Shown here: piece by piece, positions 1 through 7,134 of the stretch
Layout of the letters: every line of letters starts with the position of its first letter
How positions within the stretch are numbered: the stretch's first letter is position 1
Source: Mixophyes australis
Lineage: Eukaryota; Chordata; Amphibia; Anura; Limnodynastidae
Direction of reading: 5' to 3'
Length of the DNA stretch: 64,000 bases
Assembly (NCBI GenBank): GCA_036250195.1
Contig: JAVHZZ010000004.1
Coordinates: 316,888,706 to 316,952,705, forward strand
Position numbers and translations under genes: made by a program
Notes under the pieces: model-generated
What the model was told of the DNA's origin: nothing
Seen by the model: the letters and a program-made list of their open reading frames with translations, nothing else
The model's database searches: none

Positions 1-72
1 TTACCATCTATACTGCTCTGGTAAGCCTATCACCTGGTGATCCCTGGGTAAAGACTCCTAGTGCCCGTGACA
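1..72 (+). mobile_element. 3' end of a chromovirus LTR cut by the window edge
   Basis: The first 72 bases are the reverse complement, with a few substitutions, of the start of the LTR at 842. They end in GTGACA at 72, the same terminus as that LTR family. This is therefore the 3' end of another family member in plus orientation, the rest lying upstream of the window. It is more diverged than the two LTRs of the intact element, so it is a separate, older insertion. Bases 73-99 are unassigned spacer before the next LTR. Confidence 0.8.
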
Positions 73-99
73 ATGACAATACAAACAGCATAGACTTCC

Positions 100-784
100 T
101 GTCACTGTACCTGGAATAATTGGATCCTGGCCTGCGAAGTTTGATTCTACTCTTTGCTGAGGCGCGGAGTCTAACGTAGTAGATGGTCTTCGCCAGTGAC
201 CCCTGCAAGAAGATTTGGACTTAGCTGCCTCTAGTACGCAGGTTGTGGTCCTCTTGGGGAGTACTTGGCAAGACCTGTGGGGAAAACACAATAGGAGAGG
301 AAGATAAGGGATACTGAGGTGCCGGTCAGCAAGTTGTAGGATAGCTGCCATTGAAAGTGTGATAGCCTGCGGCTGGCCGGTTAGATACCACCGGATTGGT
401 GGAAGTCCAAGAGTCTGCAGATTGCAGAGTTGCTATAACTGGAATTGCGGAGATGCGATAGTCTGCGGATTGAAAAGATGATACCACTTGAAGATTGGAT
501 ATGCAATAGTCTGCGGATTGTAAAGTAGATATCACCTGGAATTGTGGAGATGCGAAGTCTGCGGATTGCAGAGTAGATACCACTTGGAATGGTGAAGATG
601 CAAGAGTCTGCAGAATGCGATCCACAGCGATTCACGTCTAGCTCCAGCAGCGTTGGTAAATCAAAAGAACAGGAACAGGACATAGGGAGGAGGTGCCTTA
701 TATAGGGAAAGCTGGATTGGGAGCCAATGAATGAAGAACAGAGGATTAATTAGGATTCGGGTCCACGCAGTGGAAAATGGTACA
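100..784 (-). mobile_element. 3' LTR of an old, degraded Ty3/gypsy chromovirus
   Basis: The stretch from TGTCAC at 100 to about 784 matches the region 12351-13790 on the far side of the nested element, so the two are the LTR pair of one older minus-strand retrotransposon. It contains about six imperfect copies of a roughly 50-bp unit (about 370-615). On the minus strand a TATATAAGG box (696-704) lies 31 nt upstream of a CCTGTTCTTTTG start (673). The polypurine tract of this old element abuts it at about 785-800. The exact right terminus is uncertain by a few bases. Confidence 0.8.
370..615. repeat. Tandem repeat inside the old LTR, unit about 50 bp
   Basis: Imperfect repeats of a unit containing AGTCTGCGGATTG and GATACCACTTGGAAT occur about six times. 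A homologous array is present at 13336-13625 in the other LTR of the same element, with a different copy number. Confidence 0.8.
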
Positions 785-836
785 CCACCTTTTAAAGGTG
801 AACACTGAACATCTTGAACCAAGTTTCCCAGAAAAT
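785..836 (-). mobile_element. Short internal remnant of the old chromovirus, with its polypurine tract
   Basis: This is the 3' internal end of the old element. It aligns with the sequence just inside the 3' LTR of the young element, sharing the motif TTTTAAAGGTG. It was separated from the rest of the old pol region (9175 onward) by insertion of the young element at 837-841. Confidence 0.8.
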
Positions 837-841
837 GTCAT
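837..841. repeat. Target-site duplication GTCAT (left copy)
   Basis: GTCAT directly precedes the left LTR end (TGTCAC at 842) and the same five bases follow the right LTR end at 9170-9174. A 5-bp duplication is typical of Ty3/gypsy integration. Confidence 0.93.
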
Positions 842-1029
842 TGTCACGGGCACTAGGAGTCTTTACCCAGGGATCACCAGATGGTAGGCTTACCAGAGCA
901 ATGTAGATGGTAATAGCGTACTCTGGTAGCTGGGTGATCACGGAACATGAAATGATGGCCGATGAGATGCTCAGGAAAGTCTATGACTAGCAACACTGGT
1001 AATAATGAGGTAATAATACACAAGGAACT

Positions 1030-1315
1030 GTATGGACAAGGCACGTGAAGGTAGTCAGTGGTCTGCGATAGCAAGTCGTACCACTGCTATAGTGAGGAGG
1101 AATGTCCAACAGAAACAAGGAGGTGATGAGAGTCAGCGGTCTGCGGGTAGCAAGTTGTACCGCTGTCTGAGTGAAGGAATGGAATCCAAGTGGAGGTATC
1201 CGGGTAGTCAGTGGTCTGCGGTAGCAAGTTGTACCACTGCTATGTGAGAGGATAATGGAACAGGTGATACCGGAAACAGGGATCAGTGGTCTGACATCAG
1301 CAAGTTGTACCACTG
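1030..1315. repeat. LTR tandem repeats containing a GTACCACTG motif
   Basis: About four imperfect copies of a roughly 75-100 bp unit containing AGTGGTCTGCGGTAGCAAG and GTACCACTGCTAT. The identical array is at 7323-7608 in the other LTR. Confidence 0.8.
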
Positions 1316-2089
1316 AATATATATGTGAGGAGGTGCACAAGGGAAGACTGCAACACAGGATATACACAGGCACCTTATACACGATCCACAGTAATATGCA
1401 CAATATAGATATATATATATATATAAATGACTGAGCAGGTCTGCAATCTAGAAAGTCTCTTGAAGTAGTCCAGCACAATGATAACACAGTCAATGATAGC
1501 AATAGACTCAGCGGATAGCAGACTCCAGAGAGAACCAAACACAGTCCAGCAAGATATGCAATACACAGCACAGTCAATGAGAAGTATGCATACCGTGGTT
1601 CAGCAATAGCAGTCAGATGGGAATGCAGCGGTACCTGAGCGGCTGGGGGCCGACTGGATAGGAAGTCCCTGGATAGGTGAGGCAGCGGTCTAGCAGGTGC
1701 AGAGCACAGGTGAGTAGACCAACAGGGACACGAATCCACAGGAGTCAGCAACACGTGGAACTGGACTCAGAAGGGACCCAGGAGAATGGAGATGATCCAG
1801 CAGAGGGTAGTAGATGGAATACAAATCCAATGCTGTCAGGAGGGTAGAGACCAGTGGAACACGTGAAGGCGTGGAGAGCGGATGAGCCGGAGATGGACGA
1901 TAGCGCTGACCACAGCAGCAGGACTCAGCGGCACACGGAGGTAACCAGTAGCAACCACAGGAACCAACAGCGATGGGACACAGGAGTGCAGCGCAGGCCA
2001 GGAGCTGTTGATCACGAAGTGTAGCAGATAGTAATGCAAGCGGCAGTCTCGAGGAAGATACAACAGAGATGAGGTAAGTCTGCAGTGCA

Positions 2090-2520
2090 CAGGGCAGCGG
2101 ATAGGAATCAGCTGGCAGTCACGATGATGAACACAGGCGAGTTGCAAGCAGGAGACTGTAGTGCACGGAGGCAGTGGATAGTAATCAGCTGGCAGTCACG
2201 ATGATGAACACAGGCGAGTTACCAGCAGGAGACTGTAGTGCACGGAGGCAGCGGATAGGAATCAGCTGGCAGTCGCGATGATGAACACAGGCGAGTTGCA
2301 AGCAGGAGACTGTAGTGCACGGAGGCAGCGGATAGGAATCAGCAAACAGACTAGATGAGAAGCAGGTGAGTGAAGTAAAAGCTGGAGTGCACGGAGGCAG
2401 CGGATAGCAATGAGCAAACAGTCACATTGAAATAAAATAACGTTGAAGTGGTTTAGAAGACTGTAGTGCACGGAGGCAGCGGATAGGAATCAGCAAACAG
2501 TCACGATGATACAGTTGATG
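2090..2520. repeat. LTR tandem repeats, unit about 60-75 bp
   Basis: About six imperfect copies of a unit containing GTGCACGGAGGCAGCGGATAG followed by ATCAGC(TGG)CAGTCACGATGA. The second copy of this array lies at 8381-8811. Confidence 0.85.
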
Positions 2521-2625
2521 GTAGAAGTGGTATGGGAACCACAGTAGTAGAAGTGGTTTGGAAACCACAGGGATAGAAGTGGTTTGGAAACCACAGGGAT
2601 AGAAGTGGTTTGGAAACCACAGGAA
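2521..2625. repeat. LTR tandem repeats, unit about 26 bp
   Basis: Four near-identical copies of a unit with GAAGTGGTTTGGAAACCACA, each containing a short inverted repeat (GGTTTGGAAACC). The second copy is at about 8812-8916. Confidence 0.85.
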
Positions 2626-2811
2626 TCAGCAGCGCTGAATACACGAGGAATACAGGAACACCTTCAGAGACTCATGGGGGAATGAGACTCCAAGATCAGG
2701 CAACGTGGTGTTGACCACAGGTGCTTAATATAGGGAGTGTTGCCTGATCTGCCAATTGAGTTAAAGGGGTATACACTGAAGTATAGAAAAGGGCTGCGCA
2801 TGCGCAGACCC

Positions 2812-5800
2812 TCAGGATGGTGGACGGCCACGGTCCCTAAATGTCCGGGAAGAGGCACTCACGGTCCGGTGAGTGACAGTACCCCCCCTTTTAAAGGTGG
2901 GCACAGAACGCCTGGAACCGGGCTTGTCCGGATTTTTGGAGTAAAACTTCTTCAAAAGGGCAGGAGCATTAAGATCTTCAGCTTTGATCCAAGAGCGCTC
3001 CTCAGGACCAAAGCCCTTCCAATGAACGAGGAAGTGGAGAACTCCTCGCGAAATTTTTGCGTCTAGTACCTCGGTAATCTCGAAATCCTCCTCCTGATGG
3101 ACTTGAACTGGCTGGGGAGCTGAGGGAGGAGTTGAGAAACGGTTGATAATAAGAGGTTTGAGCAAGGATACATGGAAGGCATTAGAAATCCGAAGATTCT
3201 TAGGAAGAAGGAGTTTCACACATACTGGATTGATAACTTGAATGATCCTATATGGACCAATAAAACGAGGGGCGAATTTCATGGATGGAACCTTCAAACG
3301 AATATTTTTTGTGGATAACCAGACACGATCTCCAATTTTTAGTGGTGGAATAGCCCGCCTCTTCTTATCAGTGAAAGATTTATATTTGACAGATGTCTTC
3401 TTTAAACAGGTTCTGACCTGAGACCAGATATTTTTAAAGGTCTGACAAACAGTTTCCACCGCAGGAACTTGGGTGGGCGGGAGGGCAGGAAATTCCGGAA
3501 AAGACGGATGGTGACCGTAGACCACAAAAAATGGAGTTTTGGATGATGACTCATGGTACATGTTGTTATGGGCGAACTCAGCCCAAGGGAGTAACTCTAC
3601 CCAGTTGTCTTGATTGGCTGATGAAAATATCCTTATAAAAGTCTCAAGATCTTGATTGATACGTTCGGTTTGTCCATTGGATTGCGGATGGTAAGAAGAT
3701 GAGAGTGCCAATCGTATGCCCAAGGTTTTACAAAGGGCTCGCCAGAATCTGGACACGAATTGTACTCCTCTATCAGACACAATCTCAGATGGACATCCAT
3801 GGGTACGGAAGATCTCTTTAATGAAATGTTCAGCCAGGATAGACGAGGAAGGCAAACCAGACAGAGGGATGAAATGAGCCATCTTCGAAAATCTGTCCAC
3901 TACCACCCAAATAGTGTTATGGTTCTTACTAGGTGGTAAGTCAGTAACGAAATCCATACTAATATGGGTCCATGGTTTGGACGGAATGGGTAGTGGTCGC
4001 AGCAACCCTGCTGGAGTTCTGCGGGAGGATTTGAATTGCGAACATAATTCACAGGAAGCAATGAACTCTTTGACGTCTCTCCTCATTGAAGGCCACCAGT
4101 AACTTCGAGAGAGGATCTCAAAAGTCTTGTGTTCACCGGCGTGTCCAGAAAAACGAGAGGCATGGAACCACGAAAGGATTTTCCTCCTTAGTATAGGAGG
4201 CACAAGGGTCTTCCCAAATGGTAGCGTTCTGGTGGATGAAGCAGCCAGTGAGATACATTTGGGGTCTAGAATGGTATGGTTGGAAACCTCTTCTATATCA
4301 GAGGACGTAACAAAGGCTCTGGATAAGGCATCAGCTTTTTTGTTCTTGACAGCTGGTTTGAAGGTAATTATTAATTCAAAACGGGAAAAGAAAAGAGACC
4401 ATCTTGCTTGACGAGGGTTCAAGCATTGGGCAGACTGGAGATATGACAAGTTCTTATGATCCGTGAAGATCGTCACCGGATGGCGAGCTCCCTCCAACAA
4501 GTATCTCCATTCCTCTAATGCGGCTTTGATAGCCAGTAATTCCTTGTCCCCGATGGTATAATTCTTCTCTGCGGGTAGGAGACCCCGAGAATAGAAGGCA
4601 CAAGGGTGGAATTTTTGCTGTTCCGAGCGTTGGGAGAGAATAGCTCCTAAGCCCACATTAGAGGCATCTACTTCTAGGAAGAAGGGGAGTGTCACATCAG
4701 GCTGTCGAAGGATTGGAGCCGAAGAGAAGGACTCTTTTAATGTTTGAAAGGCTTGAATAGCCTCAGTTGACCATTGCTTAGGGTTAGCCCCTTTTCGAGT
4801 CAGGGCCACAATAGGAGATGCAATGGAAGAAAAGTCTTGAATGAAGCGTCTATAGCAATTGGCAAAACCTAAAAAACGCTGGATCGCACGAAGAGTAGTT
4901 GGCTGGGGCCAATGTAGTACAGCATTTACTTTGTCAGGATCCATCTTCAGGCCAACTCCGGAAACTATATACCCCAAGAATGGAATCTGGGGTAATTCGA
5001 ATGAACATTTTTCTAATTTACAGAACAATGAATTTTTCCGTAGCCTGGAGAGGACTTCTGCCACATGTTGGTGGTGAGAAGGCAGGTCCTGTGAAAAAAT
5101 CAATATGTCGTCCAAATAGACGACGACACATACATATAATAAGTCCCGAAAAATCTCATTGATGAAGCCCTGAAAAACAGCGGGGGCATTACATAGCCCG
5201 AAAGGCATTACCAGATATTCGTAATGCCCGTCTCTGGTGTTAAACGCTGTCTTCCATTCGTCACCGGAACGGATTCTGATTAAATTGTAGGCACCACGAA
5301 GATCCAACTTAGTAAAAATACGGGCTCCCTTGATGCGGTCAAATAGCTCAGTGATCAACGGAATGGGATACCGATTCTTGATAGTAATGGCATTGAGTCC
5401 ACGAAAATCTATACAAGGGCGTAATGATCCATCCTTCTTTTTGACAAAGAAGAACCCAGCTCCAGCGGGCGAGGTGGAAGGTCGAATGAACCCACGCTGG
5501 AGGTTCTCCCGTATATATTCAGATGTAGCTTGAGTTTCAGGTAACGAGAGTGGATAGACCCGGCCCCTGGGAGGAGTCTTGCCAGGAAGAAGGTCAATCG
5601 GACAATCCCAAGAACGATGAGGAGGAAGACGTTCAGACTGAGCTTTATCAAAAACATCGGTAAATGAAGCATATTGAGGAGGGAGTCCCGGTGAAATAGC
5701 TGAGATGGAAGCTTGCTGTACCTTGAGAGGAATGACTTGGGAAAGGCAATGATGGTGACATTCAGACCCCCAAGACGTGACTTGAGGGGTGCGCCAGTCA

Positions 5801-6201
5801 ATCTGGGGAGAGTGACACTGAAGCCATGGAAGGCCTAGGACAATCGGACTTGTCGTAACAGGAAGAATTAAAAACGATATCTCTTCATGATGCAGAGCAC
5901 CAATCTGAAGGGTTACTGGAGACGTACTCTGGGTGATGAGACCGTTGATGAGACGTGATCCATCGATAGCCGTCACAGTAATGGGAGTTTTTAAGGTAAT
6001 CACTGGTAGAGACCATTGATTTACTAACGATTTGGAAATAAAATTTCCTGCTGCTCCGGAATCAATCAATGCCTGTGACTCAAAGGTATTGGTAGCAAAG
6101 GAAATAGTCACATCAAAAGCGCAGACTTTAGATTTCATAGACGATGGAGAGGACTCCAGGGACCCTAACTTCACCTCTCCAGAACTAGTTAGGGCCTGGC
6201 A
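2812..6201 (-). CDS. pol: Chromovirus Pol (protease-RT-RNase H-integrase-chromodomain), made by -1 frameshift from Gag
   Basis: One uninterrupted frame encodes all replication enzymes of the element. Counting from 6174, the domains are: retropepsin with DSGA (about residue 38); reverse transcriptase with YLDD (353-356); RNase H with TDHKN (about 571); integrase with an HHCC zinc-binding region, first catalytic Asp in SMDFVTD (about 739), second in SDRGVQF (about 797) and Glu in NGQTERI (about 835); a GPY/F-type module; and a chromodomain (about 1025-1080) that in this group is thought to steer integration to methylated histone. There is no ATG at the beginning (the apparent start at 6174 is GTG), and the frame lies -1 to gag. 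It is therefore expected only as a Gag-Pol fusion. The frame reads through the polypurine tract and stops 67 bases inside the 3' LTR. Confidence 0.93.
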   Translation of the reverse strand, partial: CQALTSSGEVKLGSLESSPSSMKSKVCAFDVTISFATNTFESQALIDSGAAGNFISKSLVNQWSLPVITLKTPITVTAIDGSRLINGLITQSTSPVTLQIGALHHEEISFLILPVTTSPIVLGLPWLQCHSPQIDWRTPQVTSWGSECHHHCLSQVIPLKVQQASISAISPGLPPQYASFTDVFDKAQSERLPPHRSWDCPIDLLPGKTPPRGRVYPLSLPETQATSEYIRENLQRGFIRPSTSPAGAGFFFVKKKDGSLRPCIDFRGLNAITIKNRYPIPLITELFDRIKGARIFTKLDLRGAYNLIRIRSGDEWKTAFNTRDGHYEYLVMPFGLCNAPAVFQGFINEIFRDLLYVCVVVYLDDILIFSQDLPSHHQHVAEVLSRLRKNSLFCKLEKCSFELPQIPFLGYIVSGVGLKMDPDKVNAVLHWPQPTTLRAIQRFLGFANCYRRFIQDFSSIASPIVALTRKGANPKQWSTEAIQAFQTLKESFSSAPILRQPDVTLPFFLEVDASNVGLGAILSQRSEQQKFHPCAFYSRGLLPAEKNYTIGDKELLAIKAALEEWRYLLEGARHPVTIFTDHKNLSYLQSAQCLNPRQARWSLFFSRFELIITFKPAVKNKKADALSRAFVTSSDIEEVSNHTILDPKCISLAASSTRTLPFGKTLVPPILRRKILSWFHASRFSGHAGEHKTFEILSRSYWWPSMRRDVKEFIASCELCSQFKSSRRTPAGLLRPLPIPSKPWTHISMDFVTDLPPSKNHNTIWVVVDRFSKMAHFIPLSGLPSSSILAEHFIKEIFRTHGCPSEIVSDRGVQFVSRFWRALCKTLGIRLALSSSYHPQSNGQTERINQDLETFIRIFSSANQDNWVELLPWAEFAHNNMYHESSSKTPFFVVYGHHPSFPEFPALPPTQVPAVETVCQTFKNIWSQVRTCLKKTSVKYKSFTDKKRRAIPPLKIGDRVWLSTKNIRLKVPSMKFAPRFIGPYRIIQVINPVCVKLLLPKNLRISNAFHVSLLKPLIINRFSTPPSAPQPVQVHQEEDFEITEVLDAKISRGVLHFLVHWKGFGPEERSWIKAEDLNAPALLKKFYSKNPDKPGSRRSVPTFKRGGTVTHRTVSASSRTFRDRGRPPS
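2882..2892 (-). other. Polypurine tract for plus-strand DNA priming
   Basis: On the minus strand AAAAGGGGGGG is followed by TAC and then the LTR start TGTCAC. A purine run adjoining the 3' LTR is the standard primer for second-strand synthesis in LTR elements. It is also translated as part of the Pol C-terminus. Confidence 0.85.
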
Positions 6202-6207
6202 TTTCCC
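6146..6207 (-). promoter_or_regulatory. -1 ribosomal frameshift signal: GGGAAAT, 6-nt spacer, H-type pseudoknot
   Basis: In the gag frame the minus strand reads G GGA AAT (6207-6201), a canonical X XXY YYZ heptamer, 9 nt before the gag stop (6191-6189). After a 6-nt spacer, stem 1 is CCCTAACT (6194-6187) with AGTTAGGG (6170-6163). The intervening GGAGAGG (6180-6174) can pair with CCTCTCC (6152-6146) to form stem 2. Loops of 6, 3 and 10 nt result. The pol frame is exactly -1. The arrangement resembles the GGGAAAC signal known from PEG10, a domesticated relative of sushi-type elements. The structure is inferred from complementarity. Confidence 0.85.
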
Positions 6208-7121
6208 GATCTCTTAGGGCAGGAGCTGAGGACATGAGTGGAATCAGCACAATAGATACAGAGTCTATTCTTGACTCTTCGTTTCCTCTCCTCAGAAGAT
6301 AACTTGGAACGTCCTATCTCCATGGGAATCACAGCGGGTGACACTGGACGAAATTGAGGGTTAGAGCGAAGAGGTGCTTTAGCAGAAGTCGTTTTCTCAG
6401 CCTCTCTTTCGCGAAATCTCATATCAACACGATGGCATAAAGAGATCAAATCTTCAAGTGACGAAGGAAGCTCTTGAGTAGTCAGTGCATCTTTAATTTT
6501 ATCGGAAAGCCCCTGCCAGAAGGCGGCAACTAGGGCTTCAGTGTTCCACTGAAGTTCAGAGGCTAAGATCCTAAATTGAATGACGTACTGGCCTACAGTA
6601 TGAGATCCTTGTCGCAGACGGAGGATGCTGGAAGCAGCGGAGGTCACACGACCTGGTTCATCGAACACACTTCGGAATGTAGAAATGAATTTGGCACTAT
6701 CTTGTAATATTGGATCGTTCCTCTCCCACAGAGGGGAGGCCCAAGCCAGGGCTTGTCCTGAAAACAAAGAGATAAGATAGGCCACTCTGGAACGATGGGT
6801 AGAAAAATTTTGAGGTTGGAGCTCAAAATGGACTGAACATTGGTTGAGGAAACCCCTACAAGTTTTGGGGTCTCCATCGAACTTTGACGGAGTAGGCAGG
6901 TGAAGCGTGGAAGCTGTAGACACCTGGGATGGCAATGGGGAAACGGAGGAGAGCACAGGAGCTTCAGTAGTAGCTGTCACAGTCTGTCCAGATGTTCCTT
7001 GGGAGGTTAATGACTGATAACACTGAAGTAACAGCTGTTGGCGGGCATCCTGTTGCTCCACACGGCTAACCAGATGTTGCAGCATCTCTTTGGCGGTAGG
7101 TTCCGCATCTGGGTCTGTCAT
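6189..7121 (-). CDS. gag: Chromovirus Gag polyprotein (310 aa)
   Basis: Gag forms the virus-like particle and binds the element RNA. The 310-residue protein begins 13 nt after the 5' LTR. An N-terminal Gln/Ser/Thr-rich part is followed by a capsid-like region (about residues 75-240, starting near PSKFDGDP and containing GQALAWASPLWE) that resembles sushi/PEG10/RTL-family Gag. A single CCHC zinc knuckle, C-x2-C-x4-H-x4-C, lies near the C-terminus (CIYC...H...C). The start is the only sensible ATG and lies directly after the predicted primer-binding site, so there is almost no leader. The frame ends at TAA (6189-6191), just after the slippery site. No defect is seen. Confidence 0.93.
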   Translation of the reverse strand: MTDPDAEPTAKEMLQHLVSRVEQQDARQQLLLQCYQSLTSQGTSGQTVTATTEAPVLSSVSPLPSQVSTASTLHLPTPSKFDGDPKTCRGFLNQCSVHFELQPQNFSTHRSRVAYLISLFSGQALAWASPLWERNDPILQDSAKFISTFRSVFDEPGRVTSAASSILRLRQGSHTVGQYVIQFRILASELQWNTEALVAAFWQGLSDKIKDALTTQELPSSLEDLISLCHRVDMRFREREAEKTTSAKAPLRSNPQFRPVSPAVIPMEIGRSKLSSEERKRRVKNRLCIYCADSTHVLSSCPKRSGNARP

Positions 7122-7122
7122 G

Positions 7123-7134
7123 GCCTGATCTTAC
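7123..7134 (-). promoter_or_regulatory. Self-priming primer-binding site next to the 5' LTR
   Basis: Right after the LTR end (GTGACA) the minus strand reads GT then AAGATCAGGC (7132-7123). There is no TGG start as expected for a tRNA primer. The ten bases are the exact reverse complement of GCCTGATCTT, the predicted first ten bases of the element's own RNA (8992-8983). This matches the self-priming mechanism known for Tf1 and proposed for sushi-type chromoviruses. Confidence 0.8.

Larger units (their letters stand above)
842..2878 (-). mobile_element. 3' LTR of the intact chromovirus
   Basis: Starts TGTCACGGGC at 842 and ends GAGTGACA at 2878. Signals on the minus strand: an NRF1-like palindrome CTGCGCATGCGCAG (2794-2807), TATATTAAG (2724-2732) and a predicted start at 2701. 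The predicted U3 is only about 177 nt, so R plus U5 make up about 1.86 kb and are full of tandem repeats. The reading frames predicted here are low-complexity repeat translations, not genes. Confidence 0.95.

Noticed and set aside
987..1754. 255-aa minus-strand frame, repeated in part at 7668-8045
   Set aside because: Lies wholly in LTR tandem repeats and an AT microsatellite; low-complexity translation (IYIYI, repeated CYRRPLTT) with no domain.
2737..3066. Antisense frames over chromovirus pol and LTR (also 3914-4411, 4859-5162, 5330-5533)
   Set aside because: Shadow frames opposite the real pol gene; no independent features.
7123..7134. tRNA-primed primer-binding site
   Set aside because: Sequence beside the LTR lacks the TGG expected for pairing with a tRNA CCA end, while complementarity to the RNA start is exact.
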